Made by a program: the position numbers and the translations under genes | NCBI GenBank assembly: GCA_029259455.1 | Contig: JAPDIT010000017.1 | Location: 1 to 5,471 of the forward strand | Direction of reading: 5' to 3' | DNA length: 5,471 nt | Origin: Archaeoglobi archaeon | GTDB lineage: Archaea > Halobacteriota > Archaeoglobi > Archaeoglobales > Archaeoglobaceae | Shown: positions 1-5,471 of the stretch, piece by piece | How positions within the stretch are numbered: position 1 is the first letter of the stretch | Layout: each line of letters starts with the position of its first letter | Notes under the pieces: generated by a model | The model's database searches: none | What the model was told of the DNA's origin: nothing | The model's input: the letters and a program-made list of their open reading frames with translations, nothing else

Positions 1-1
1 G

Positions 2-1054
2 AGGCAGTACATAATAAAGGGAGATAAGAGGGAGTTCTTTCTGCGATTTGCCGCATGCTTCGGCCAGTTTTTGATGCTCTCAAACTCGACGATAACCTAC
101 AGAAATCTTCCCCTCAAAATTTACGAGCTAACCCGCTATTCCTTCAGGAAGGAGCAGAGAGGGGAGCTTGTGGGTTTGAGGAGGCTGAGGGCATTCACGA
201 TGCCCGATATGCACACTGTTGCAAAAGATATGGAGCAGGCGATGGAGGAGTTCTTCAACCAGTACAGGCTTTCCGTGGAGGTTTTGAAAGAGATTGGCCT
301 TGAGCCTGATGACTACGAGGTTGCTGTGAGGGTGACGAAGGATTTCTATGAGGAAAATAAGGAGTTCGTGCACAGCCTCGTTGATGTGCTGAAAAAACCA
401 ATCCTCATCGAGATGTGGGATCACCGCTTTTTCTACTTCGTCCTCAAGTTTGAGTTCAACTTTGTCGATGCACTTGACAAAGCCTCAGCCCTCTCAACTG
501 TGCAGATTGATGTCGAGAACGCTGAGAGGTACGGGATAACCTACGTTGACTCTGACGGAAATGAAAAACACCCCTACATTCTTCACTGCTCCGTCAGCGG
601 TGCTGTTGAGAGAGTGATGTACGCGCTGCTTGAGAAGGCTAAGTACATGCTTGATGAAGGAAAACTGCCAATGCTCCCCGTCTGGCTCAGCCCAACTCAG
701 GTCAGAATTATTCCCGTAAGCGAGAAGTTCGTTGATGCGGCAATTAAAATTGCTGATGAGATTGCCGGAAAGGGAATCAGGGTTGATGTCGACGACAGAA
801 ACGAAACGCTTGGCAAGAAGATGAGGGATGCCCACACGGAGTGGATTCCTTACATAGCAGTGGTGGGGGAGAGGGAAGTCGAGAGCGGAAAGCTTGCGGT
901 CACTGTTAGGGCTGAATCAACGCAAAAGGAGCAGAAGAGGGTGGAAATGGGTGTTGAGGAACTTGCTGCAAGAATAAAGGCTGAGTGTGAGGGCAAACCA
1001 TTTATGCCCCTCCCGCTACCAAGGCTGCTGTCCCTCAGACCTTCGTTCAGGTGA
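2..1054 (+). CDS. thrS: Threonyl-tRNA synthetase, archaeal type, C-terminal part (5' truncated by window edge)
   Basis: This cytoplasmic class II synthetase charges tRNA-Thr with threonine using ATP. The frame is open from base 2, giving 350 visible residues; the N-terminal editing domain and the start of the catalytic core lie upstream. All three expected zinc ligands that bind the threonine substrate are visible: Cys19 (AACFG, 56-58), His71 (MPDMH, 212-214) and His195 (YILHC, 584-586). Motif 2 is RYSFRKEQRG with its arginine at residue 49, and motif 3 is SGAVERV with Arg204. The anticodon-binding domain starts near LPVWLSPTQV (about 677) and runs to the end. It includes GEREVESGK and the PLPLPRLL tail that I recall from archaeal ThrRS proteins. 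No internal ATG or TTG, such as the one at 71, is a real start, because the core continues upstream of it. The gene is followed after 4 bases by the EMC6-like gene. Confidence 0.96.
   Translation, partial: RQYIIKGDKREFFLRFAACFGQFLMLSNSTITYRNLPLKIYELTRYSFRKEQRGELVGLRRLRAFTMPDMHTVAKDMEQAMEEFFNQYRLSVEVLKEIGLEPDDYEVAVRVTKDFYEENKEFVHSLVDVLKKPILIEMWDHRFFYFVLKFEFNFVDALDKASALSTVQIDVENAERYGITYVDSDGNEKHPYILHCSVSGAVERVMYALLEKAKYMLDEGKLPMLPVWLSPTQVRIIPVSEKFVDAAIKIADEIAGKGIRVDVDDRNETLGKKMRDAHTEWIPYIAVVGEREVESGKLAVTVRAESTQKEQKRVEMGVEELAARIKAECEGKPFMPLPLPRLLSLRPSFR
1050..1054 (+). promoter_or_regulatory. Shine-Dalgarno site GGTGA overlapping the thrS stop codon
   Basis: GGTGA is complementary to the 3' end of archaeal 16S rRNA and lies 4 bases before the ATG at 1059. 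Its last three bases are the thrS TGA stop. It supports 1059 rather than the in-frame ATG at 987 inside thrS as the start of the next gene, and it suggests translational coupling. Confidence 0.7.
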
Positions 1055-1058
1055 GAAC

Positions 1059-1397
1059 ATGGCAAAAAAGAGGAAAGGGGAGAAGAGGAAACCTCAGGAA
1101 ACCGATAAAAAGGAACCAGTGAAAAAGCAGAAAGAATACAATCTGGCGAGGGAGATGAAGAGGACTCTAACCCCAATTATCTGTGGCATTATCGCAGGAT
1201 TTCTGTCTTTCCTCGCTACAGGCGAGTTCAGGCAGAGAGATGCGTTCGGGATAATAATTCTGGTATTTCTCATCTACGTTCAGAAGTTCATTCTTCCAAA
1301 AATGAGGGTGGAGCTTGAAGGCAAGGACTGGGCCGGAATAGCATTCCTGACCTTCTCAAGCTGGTACATCAGCTGGACTGTTCTTCTGAACCTGTGA
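1059..1397 (+). CDS. EMC6-like (Rab5-interacting family) archaeal membrane protein
   Basis: This is a predicted 112-residue membrane protein. The first 35 residues or so are very hydrophilic and lysine-rich (MAKKRKGEKRK...), and probably cytoplasmic. Three hydrophobic segments follow at about 37-54 (PIICGIIAGFLSFL), 61-79 (DAFGIIILVFLIYV) and 91-111 (WAGIAFLTFSSWYISWTVLL). The helix order, the small-residue G..AG pattern in helix 1, and the aromatic final helix with FLTF...W match the EMC6/Rab5ip family. Eukaryotic EMC6 is a core subunit of the ER membrane protein insertase, so a role in membrane protein insertion is inferred from homology. The match was made by eye, and another small three-helix archaeal protein remains possible. 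The ATG at 1059 is chosen because GGTGA precedes it; the longer frame from 987 lies inside thrS. It sits in an apparent operon with thrS, and its last 29 bp overlap the opposing deaminase gene. Confidence 0.72.
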   Translation: MAKKRKGEKRKPQETDKKEPVKKQKEYNLAREMKRTLTPIICGIIAGFLSFLATGEFRQRDAFGIIILVFLIYVQKFILPKMRVELEGKDWAGIAFLTFSSWYISWTVLLNL

Positions 1398-2646
1398 GCT
1401 TTTCCACAACCTTTCCTGCCTTTTTTATTATTTCAGCTTCGTCCTCCTTCACCATCATACCATTCTCCACCACGACCTCTCCTTTAACTATCACCGTGTC
1501 TACACAGCCAGATGAGGCCGCATAGACGAGGTTGGCAATTAAACTGTGCTCCGGCTGCATGAATGGTCTCGTTAAGTCTACAAGCACAACATCAGCCTCA
1601 TAGCCTTCCTCAATCAACCCGGACTTTATCCCGAAAGCCTTAGCTCCATTCACCGTTGCAGCCTCAAAAGCCTCTTTAGCTCTCATCAGAGTGGGGTTGT
1701 CGTAGTAGAATTTCTGCAGTAATGCAGCGAACTTCATCTCTTCAAGCATGTCGAGGTTGTTGTTGCTCGCAGCTCCATCGGTTCCAATGGTGAAGTTAAC
1801 CCCTTCCTGCCTCATTTTTTCGTAGTTAATGGCCTTTCCAACACATAACTTCATGTTGCTTGTAGGGCAGTGGGAAACACTGACCCCTCTCTTCGCCAGA
1901 AGCTCTATTTCGGCATCCTCAAGCCACACGCTGTGAGCTGCTATTAGCCTCTTGCTCAAAAACCCAATCTCGTCCAACGCCTGAACAATCAGCTTTCCAT
2001 GCTGCTTTTTGAAGTCAAGCACCTCTCTTTCCGTCTCAGCCAGATGGAAGTGGATAAAGATGTCCATCTCCTCTGCAATTTCAGCAGCCCTTTTTAATCC
2101 ATCAAGACTGACGGTATAGACTGCATGCGGGCCAATCGCCCTCAAAACGTCGTACTTTTCTATGTCTTTCAGCGTTTTTACAGCATTCTTTAAATTCTCC
2201 TCCAACAGGTCAGGATTGAAGAAGTCAAAGAATGCTGCAGAGATGCATGCTCTAATCCCGCACTCTTCAACAGCCTTTGCAACGGCTTCAGGGAAAAAGT
2301 ACATGTCGTTGAAGAAAACAGTCCCGCTCTTCAGCATCTCCACGCATGCAAGCTTAGTCCCCCAGTAAACTGCATCAGCGTCAAGCATCGCTTCGAGCGG
2401 CCAGATTCTCTTCTCCAGCCACTCATGAAGAACCATATCATCTGCGTAGCTTCTGAACAAAGTCATCGCAGCATGTGTGTGGGTGTTGAAGAAGCCTGGA
2501 ATCACAGCCTTCCTGCTGCCATCAATCACGACGTCACTTTTATCCTTTCCACCACCGATCGAGACTATTCTACCGTTTTCAATTAAGAGGTCTTCCTCAA
2601 CCACTCCTCTGGGCGTGAGAAGCTTGGCATTTCTTATCAGAATCAT
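1369..2646 (-). CDS. mtaD: 5'-methylthioadenosine/S-adenosylhomocysteine (or 5'-deoxyadenosine) deaminase
   Basis: This is a metal-dependent amidohydrolase that hydrolytically deaminates the adenine of MTA, SAH, 5'-deoxyadenosine or adenosine to the inosine form, recycling products of S-adenosylmethionine and radical-SAM chemistry. It has 425 residues, normal for the family. An N-terminal beta domain (about 1-48, opening MILIRNAKLLTP) leads into the TIM barrel, and the strand set closes at EEGYEADVVLVDL. Metal and catalytic residues are complete: His56 and His58 (NTHTHAAMTLFR), His201 and Glu204 (HLAE), His238 (AAHSVW), the SHCPTSNMKL loop with His259, and Asp290 (GTDGAASNNN). The ATG at 2646 matches the family N-terminus and has a TATA-like box about 28 bases upstream. 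The in-frame ATG at 2700 and GTG at 2706 would add residues unlike the family. The gene is divergent from purS and convergent with the EMC6-like gene. Exact substrate preference cannot be read from sequence alone. Confidence 0.92.
   Translation of the reverse strand: MILIRNAKLLTPRGVVEEDLLIENGRIVSIGGGKDKSDVVIDGSRKAVIPGFFNTHTHAAMTLFRSYADDMVLHEWLEKRIWPLEAMLDADAVYWGTKLACVEMLKSGTVFFNDMYFFPEAVAKAVEECGIRACISAAFFDFFNPDLLEENLKNAVKTLKDIEKYDVLRAIGPHAVYTVSLDGLKRAAEIAEEMDIFIHFHLAETEREVLDFKKQHGKLIVQALDEIGFLSKRLIAAHSVWLEDAEIELLAKRGVSVSHCPTSNMKLCVGKAINYEKMRQEGVNFTIGTDGAASNNNLDMLEEMKFAALLQKFYYDNPTLMRAKEAFEAATVNGAKAFGIKSGLIEEGYEADVVLVDLTRPFMQPEHSLIANLVYAASSGCVDTVIVKGEVVVENGMMVKEDEAEIIKKAGKVVEKLTGSEEQSS
1421..1433 (+). 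terminator. Oligo-T terminator of the thrS/EMC6-like unit
   Basis: Six T residues (1421-1426) followed by ATTATTT lie 24 bases after the stop of the EMC6-like gene, with no GC-rich hairpin before them. This fits the U-tract-driven intrinsic termination of archaeal RNA polymerase. The tract lies inside the 3' coding part of the opposing deaminase gene, where it reads antisense as Glu-Ile-Ile-Lys-Lys-Ala codons. Confidence 0.45.
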
Positions 2647-2670
2647 AGCGGTTTTATTGAAAAAAGAGGA

Positions 2671-2678
2671 AATAAAGC
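2671..2678 (-). promoter_or_regulatory. TATA-like box for the deaminase gene
   Basis: On the minus strand this reads GCTTTATT. It is centred about 28 bases before the ATG at 2646, the spacing expected when transcription starts at or very near the start codon. No Shine-Dalgarno sequence precedes that ATG, which fits a leaderless or nearly leaderless mRNA. The motif is only a moderate match and was chosen by eye. Confidence 0.4.
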
Positions 2679-2718
2679 TTATGTTAAACAACCCTGCCAT
2701 CCTCACGACATCGCTTGA

Positions 2719-2726
2719 TTTTTAAA
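2719..2726 (+). promoter_or_regulatory. TATA-like box for the purS-purL operon
   Basis: TTTTTAAA is centred about 25 bases before the purS ATG at 2748, placing the predicted transcription start at or next to the start codon. A weak Shine-Dalgarno-like GGTG at 2731-2734 lies between them, and would only be used if transcription starts further upstream. The box overlaps the region that a TTG start at 2715 would translate, which argues against that longer start. Confidence 0.5.
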
Positions 2727-2747
2727 GTCAGGTGTGAAAAAACCACT

Positions 2748-2990
2748 ATGATTGCCGACGTTTACATCGAGCTGAAGGATGGTGTTGCTGATCCGGAAGG
2801 TGAGGCAACGCTCAAAGCTCTCAGGCTGCTCGGTTTTAAGAGGGTTAAGAAGGTTTCAACCGTGAAGGTCTTTCGCATAGACATCGAATCGAGGAGCAAA
2901 GAAGATGCGGAAAGAGAAATCAAAGAGATGTGTGAAAAACTACTCGCAAATCCCGTCATTCAGAAGTACAGCATAGTCTGGAGAGAGTGA
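2748..2990 (+). CDS. purS: Phosphoribosylformylglycinamidine synthase subunit PurS
   Basis: This 80-residue subunit belongs to the PurS-PurL-PurQ complex, which converts FGAR, glutamine and ATP to FGAM in de novo purine synthesis. PurS has no catalytic site. It bridges PurL and PurQ and helps ammonia pass from the glutaminase to the synthetase. The sequence shows the family layout: a first strand (ADVYIELKDGVADPEG), a helix with ALRLLGF, a middle strand (VKKVSTVKVFRIDI), a charged helix (SKEDAEREIKEMCEKLL) and the closing ANPVIQKYSIVW. Length is typical at about 80 residues. The ATG at 2748 gives the normal N-terminus; starting at TTG 2715 would add 11 residues not expected in the family. purL follows after 4 bases, consistent with co-transcription and stoichiometric production. 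Confidence 0.95.
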   Translation: MIADVYIELKDGVADPEGEATLKALRLLGFKRVKKVSTVKVFRIDIESRSKEDAEREIKEMCEKLLANPVIQKYSIVWRE

Positions 2991-2991
2991 G
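2987..2991 (+). promoter_or_regulatory. Shine-Dalgarno-like GTGAG overlapping the purS stop codon
   Basis: GTGAG contains the purS TGA stop and lies 3 bases before the purL ATG at 2995. The layout nearly repeats that of thrS to the EMC6-like gene, where GGTGA also overlaps a stop codon. It supports the purL start and suggests translational coupling of purS and purL. Confidence 0.55.
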
Positions 2992-2994
2992 AGC

Positions 2995-5292
2995 ATGTAC
3001 AGGAAGGTTGACGTCCCTTTCGAGCTTTACGAAATCCTCATTCTGGAGGCTGATGACGAGCAACTTGCCAAAATCAGTGAGGAACTAGGACTGGCTTTGA
3101 ACGTGGATGAAATGAAGAGAATCAAGGATTACTTCCGACAGAAAGGCAGAAATCCATACGATATTGAGCTTCAGAGCATTGCACAGGCTTGGAGCGAGCA
3201 CTGCTGCTACAAGAGCTCCAAATACTACCTGAGACAGTACCTTCTCGATGCCTCAAAAGCGGATTACGTCATCTCTGCCATCGAGGAAGATGCGGGGGTT
3301 GTTGAGTTCGATGAGGAGTACGCATACGTTACGGCCTTTGAGAGCCACAACCACCCCTCAGCAATAGAGCCCTACGGTGGAGCTGCGACAGGAATTGGTG
3401 GAATTTTAAGAGATGTACTCTGCATGGGTGCACAGCCCGTAGCTCTAATCGACCCCCTCTTTTTCGGAAATCTTGACACGCCTTATGAGAGGCTTCCGAA
3501 GGGGACGAAGCACCCCCTTTACCTGCTCAAAGGTGTTGTTGCCGGCATAAGGGACTACAGTAACAGGGTTGGAATTCCGACAGTTGCAGGAATGGTTTTC
3601 TTCGACGATTCCTACCTCACCAACTGCCTCGTCAACGTAGGCTGTGTTGGGATAGTCAGAAAAGATAAAATTATTCACAGCCGTGCTGGTGGAGTTGGAG
3701 ACCTCTTTGTGCTTGCCGGTGGTAAGACCGGAAGGGATGGTATTCATGGCGTAACTTTTGCCTCAGCCGAGCTTGACGAGAAGAGTGAGGAGGAGGCAAG
3801 AGGGGCTGTGCAGCTTGGAAATCCGATAATGAAGGAACCCCTCATCCACGCCTGCCTTGAGGTTGTTGAGAAAGGACTGCTGACGGGAATGAAAGACTTG
3901 GGTGGTGGGGGGTTGAGCTGCGTTATAGGAGAGATGGCTCTGGCCGCTGGCTACGGAGCAGAGGTTTATCTGGACAAGGTTCCGCTGAAGGAGGAGGGAA
4001 TGGCACCTTGGGAGATATGGATTTCAGAGAGCCAGGAGAGGATGATGCTAACTGTAAGGCCTGAACACATCGATGAGGTGCTTTACATTTTCCAGAAGTG
4101 GGATGTCCCTGCGACAGTGGTCGGAAAGGTCATTCCGGAAAAGATCACCAGAATCTACTACAAAGGATACAAAATTTACGAGATGGACACGGAGTTCGTT
4201 ACTGCCGGCCCCGAATACTGCCGCCCTTACATTGCGAAAAAGCCGGAAAAGGAGCTTCATGAGGAAGTCAGGCCCCCTGAAGACTACGTAAAGGTCTTTT
4301 TGAAAATGCTCTCCCACCCGAATGTTGCGTTTAAGGAGTGGATTGTCAGGCAGTATGACCACGAAGTGAGAGCCTCGACCATTCTGAAGCCCTTACAGGG
4401 CAGAGTGAACTTTGAAACGCACGGTGATGCGGCGGTAATAAAGCCGACGAAGTCTTTCAGGGGGCTTGCGATTACGGCTGACGTCAATCCGTGGATGTGC
4501 AAGGTAGACCCCTACTGGGGCTCCGCCAGCTCCTTCGACGAGATGGTGAGAAACCTTGTGGCAGTTAATTCCATTCCGCACTCTTTCAACGACTGCCTGA
4601 ACTTCGGCAACCCGGAGAAGCCTGAGAGAATGGGGGAGTTCGTAGAGGCTGTGAAGGCAATAGGGTGGATGGCCAAGGGGACAAAAATTCCGTGCGTCAG
4701 CGGGAATGTCAGCTTCTACAACGAGACACCTTATGGTTCTGTGGCTCCGACTCCTTCTCTGCTTGGGGTGGGTTTAGTGGAGGATATCAGGAAAGTTATA
4801 ACGAGTGATTTTAAAGGCAGCGGTGCAGTGGTGCTTGTCGGTGAAACTGAAAAGGAGTTTGGAGGGAGCCTGTATTCAGTTATAATGCAGCAGAGATGTC
4901 ATATAGTCCCGAAAACATCCCCTGAAAGGCTTAAGGCTTACAGCGACGTTATGCTCGAATCCTTCAGAAAGTTTGAGGTTAAAACCTGCCATGATGTCAG
5001 CATGGGTGGAGTGGCAATATGCATTGCGGAGATGAGCTTCGGAAGGGGCATAGGTTTTGAGGCTGTGCGGGAGTTAAGCTTTATCGAGCTGTTTTCAGAG
5101 TCGAACACAAGGTGGGTTGTTGAAGTCCCAGAAACTCATGCAGAGAGCTATGTGCAGTTTTTCAGAGAGAAGGGACTCAAGGCGGAAATCATAGGGTACA
5201 GCGGTGGAGACAAGCTGAACTTCAAGACGTTCAGCGTAGAGCTTGATGAAGCAGACAGAATGTGGAGAAAAGGGTTAACTAGATTTTTATAA
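2995..5292 (+). CDS. purL: Phosphoribosylformylglycinamidine synthase subunit PurL (small type)
   Basis: This catalytic subunit uses ATP and ammonia delivered from PurQ to turn FGAR into FGAM. It has 765 residues, the size of stand-alone PurL rather than the roughly 1300-residue PurL fused to glutaminase, and it carries no glutaminase domain. Two AIRS-type halves are visible. In the first are WSEHCCYKSSK with the likely catalytic His69, ESHNHPSAIEPYGGA (116-130), GGKTGRDGIHGVTFAS (242-257), QLGNPIMKEPL, KDLGGGGLS (300-308) and SESQERM (344-350). The second half begins near 430 and shows QYDHEV (453-458), DCLNFGNPE (533-541) and VSGNVSFYNE (568-577), with a later HDVSMGG motif. The frame is intact from ATG to TAA with no missing motif. 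It lies directly behind purS. The downstream gene is not purQ, so the glutaminase partner must be encoded elsewhere. Confidence 0.97.
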   Translation: MYRKVDVPFELYEILILEADDEQLAKISEELGLALNVDEMKRIKDYFRQKGRNPYDIELQSIAQAWSEHCCYKSSKYYLRQYLLDASKADYVISAIEEDAGVVEFDEEYAYVTAFESHNHPSAIEPYGGAATGIGGILRDVLCMGAQPVALIDPLFFGNLDTPYERLPKGTKHPLYLLKGVVAGIRDYSNRVGIPTVAGMVFFDDSYLTNCLVNVGCVGIVRKDKIIHSRAGGVGDLFVLAGGKTGRDGIHGVTFASAELDEKSEEEARGAVQLGNPIMKEPLIHACLEVVEKGLLTGMKDLGGGGLSCVIGEMALAAGYGAEVYLDKVPLKEEGMAPWEIWISESQERMMLTVRPEHIDEVLYIFQKWDVPATVVGKVIPEKITRIYYKGYKIYEMDTEFVTAGPEYCRPYIAKKPEKELHEEVRPPEDYVKVFLKMLSHPNVAFKEWIVRQYDHEVRASTILKPLQGRVNFETHGDAAVIKPTKSFRGLAITADVNPWMCKVDPYWGSASSFDEMVRNLVAVNSIPHSFNDCLNFGNPEKPERMGEFVEAVKAIGWMAKGTKIPCVSGNVSFYNETPYGSVAPTPSLLGVGLVEDIRKVITSDFKGSGAVVLVGETEKEFGGSLYSVIMQQRCHIVPKTSPERLKAYSDVMLESFRKFEVKTCHDVSMGGVAICIAEMSFGRGIGFEAVRELSFIELFSESNTRWVVEVPETHAESYVQFFREKGLKAEIIGYSGGDKLNFKTFSVELDEADRMWRKGLTRFL

Positions 5293-5297
5293 TTTTA
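5283..5297 (+). terminator. T-rich terminator at the end of purL
   Basis: A T-rich run (ATTTTTATAATTTTAT) spans the purL TAA stop and the bases just after it, with two T tracts and no stable hairpin. Oligo-T tracts of this sort can terminate archaeal transcription. The next feature downstream is on the opposite strand, so a stop here makes sense. Confidence 0.4.
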
Positions 5298-5328
5298 TCT
5301 CCCAAACTGAAGTTGTAGTTTCCTAAAA

Positions 5329-5439
5329 TTATTTCCCACCATCAAACCACCTCCAGCAGTAACCCAAAACTCTCTCAGGTGGGAGCTCTCTCAAAAATGC
5401 CTGATAAGGAGTCTCTAATTCATCCAAATTAAGACTCAT
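5329..5439 (-). CDS. Possible small protein of 36 residues, function unknown
   Basis: I do not recognise this ORF. It runs from ATG at 5439 to TAA at 5329 and would encode a 36-residue soluble peptide beginning MSLNLDELETPYQAFLREL and ending in an aromatic, Gly-rich stretch (GYCWRWFDGGK). An in-frame TAA eight codons upstream of the ATG rules out a longer start. In its favour, a strong TATA-like box ends about 16 bases upstream, placing the transcription start near the ATG. The first half also looks like an amphipathic helix with sensible acidic and hydrophobic spacing. Against it are its short length and the lack of a ribosome binding site. A second frame, 16 codons from ATG at 5344 to TAA at 5295, overlaps its end, so it could be a frameshifted remnant of a longer gene. 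It converges on purL with a 36-bp gap. A chance ORF remains possible. Confidence 0.4.
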   Translation of the reverse strand: MSLNLDELETPYQAFLRELPPERVLGYCWRWFDGGK

Positions 5440-5454
5440 ATGGGGTCTTTTGTG

Positions 5455-5465
5455 ATTATATTATA
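5455..5465 (-). promoter_or_regulatory. TATA-like box upstream of the small minus-strand ORF
   Basis: On the minus strand this reads TATAATATAAT, centred about 21 bases before the ATG at 5439. It is the most TATA-like stretch in the window. The sequence is nearly symmetrical (ATTATATTATA on the plus strand), so it could instead serve a plus-strand gene beyond the window edge. Confidence 0.45.
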
Positions 5466-5471
5466 CCACTC

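Noticed and set aside
987..1058. Start of the EMC6-like protein at ATG 987
   Set aside because: This lies inside thrS; the ATG at 1059 has a good GGTGA site 4 bases upstream and gives a normal-length protein.
1335..1347. Inverted repeat GGAAT-AGC-ATTCC as a terminator for the deaminase gene
   Set aside because: The stem is only five base pairs, there is no T tract after it on the minus strand, and it lies inside the EMC6-like coding sequence. Chance is enough.
2647..2706. Longer N-terminus for the deaminase from GTG 2706 or ATG 2700
   Set aside because: The extra 18-20 residues do not resemble the family, whose members begin near MILIRNAKLL, and they would cover the likely TATA box at 2671-2678.
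2715..2747. TTG start at 2715 for purS
   Set aside because: It would add 11 residues before the normal PurS N-terminus and translate through the TATA-like box at 2719-2726.
3445..3747. 100-residue minus-strand frame inside purL, and similar antisense frames elsewhere
   Set aside because: These are shadows of strong, motif-complete genes; the translations show no recognisable domain and there is no promoter or ribosome site.
5370..5393. Direct repeat CTCTCTCA at 5370-5377 and 5386-5393
   Set aside because: It is only 8 bp with two copies, and is explained by GAGAGAG codons in the small ORF.
5397..5432. Plus-strand ORF of 11 codons (MPDKESLIHPN)
   Set aside because: It is too short, has no ribosome site or promoter, and is antisense to the better-supported small ORF.
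5431..5449. Inverted repeat AAGAC...GTCTT around the small ORF start as an operator or hairpin
   Set aside because: Five base pairs in AT-rich DNA are weak evidence without conservation.

Overview
The window looks like chromosomal DNA of a thermophilic euryarchaeon, most likely Archaeoglobus or a close relative. That placement rests on recalled protein character, not on a search. Pointers are the archaeal-type threonyl-tRNA synthetase, a PurS/short-PurL pair, an EMC6-like archaeal membrane protein, heavy use of AGG/AGA arginine codons, TATA-like promoters at leaderless spacing, and GGTGA-type Shine-Dalgarno sites. Coding density is very high and no stretch over 300 bases lacks a gene. I see no rRNA, tRNA, CRISPR array, insertion sequence or other mobile element.

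Layout. (1) 2-1397, plus strand: the 3' part of thrS, followed after 4 bases by a 112-residue three-helix membrane protein resembling EMC6. The two are probably one operon. (2) 1369-2646, minus strand: a 425-residue amidohydrolase of the 5'-methylthioadenosine/S-adenosylhomocysteine (or 5'-deoxyadenosine) deaminase family. It converges on the membrane-protein gene, and the two 3' ends overlap by 29 bp. (3) 2647-2747: a 101-bp divergent intergenic region with a TATA-like box for each direction. (4) 2748-5292, plus strand: purS and purL separated by 4 bases. They encode two of the three subunits of formylglycinamidine ribonucleotide synthase; the glutaminase purQ is not in the window. (5) 5293-5471: a short tail with a T-rich purL terminator and, on the minus strand, a possible 36-residue ORF preceded by a clear TATA box.

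How the genes relate. The two divergent units sit on opposite sides of purine metabolism. The deaminase recycles adenine nucleosides released by S-adenosylmethionine-using enzymes, and PurS/PurL carry out step four of de novo purine synthesis. thrS and the EMC6-like gene belong to translation and, by homology, membrane protein insertion. Most of the window is ordinary housekeeping. I found no convincing new multi-gene system. The points most worth following up are the unannotated 36-residue ORF, the EMC6-like gene tied to thrS, the substitutions in the deaminase substrate pocket, and the terminator embedded in the convergent overlap.
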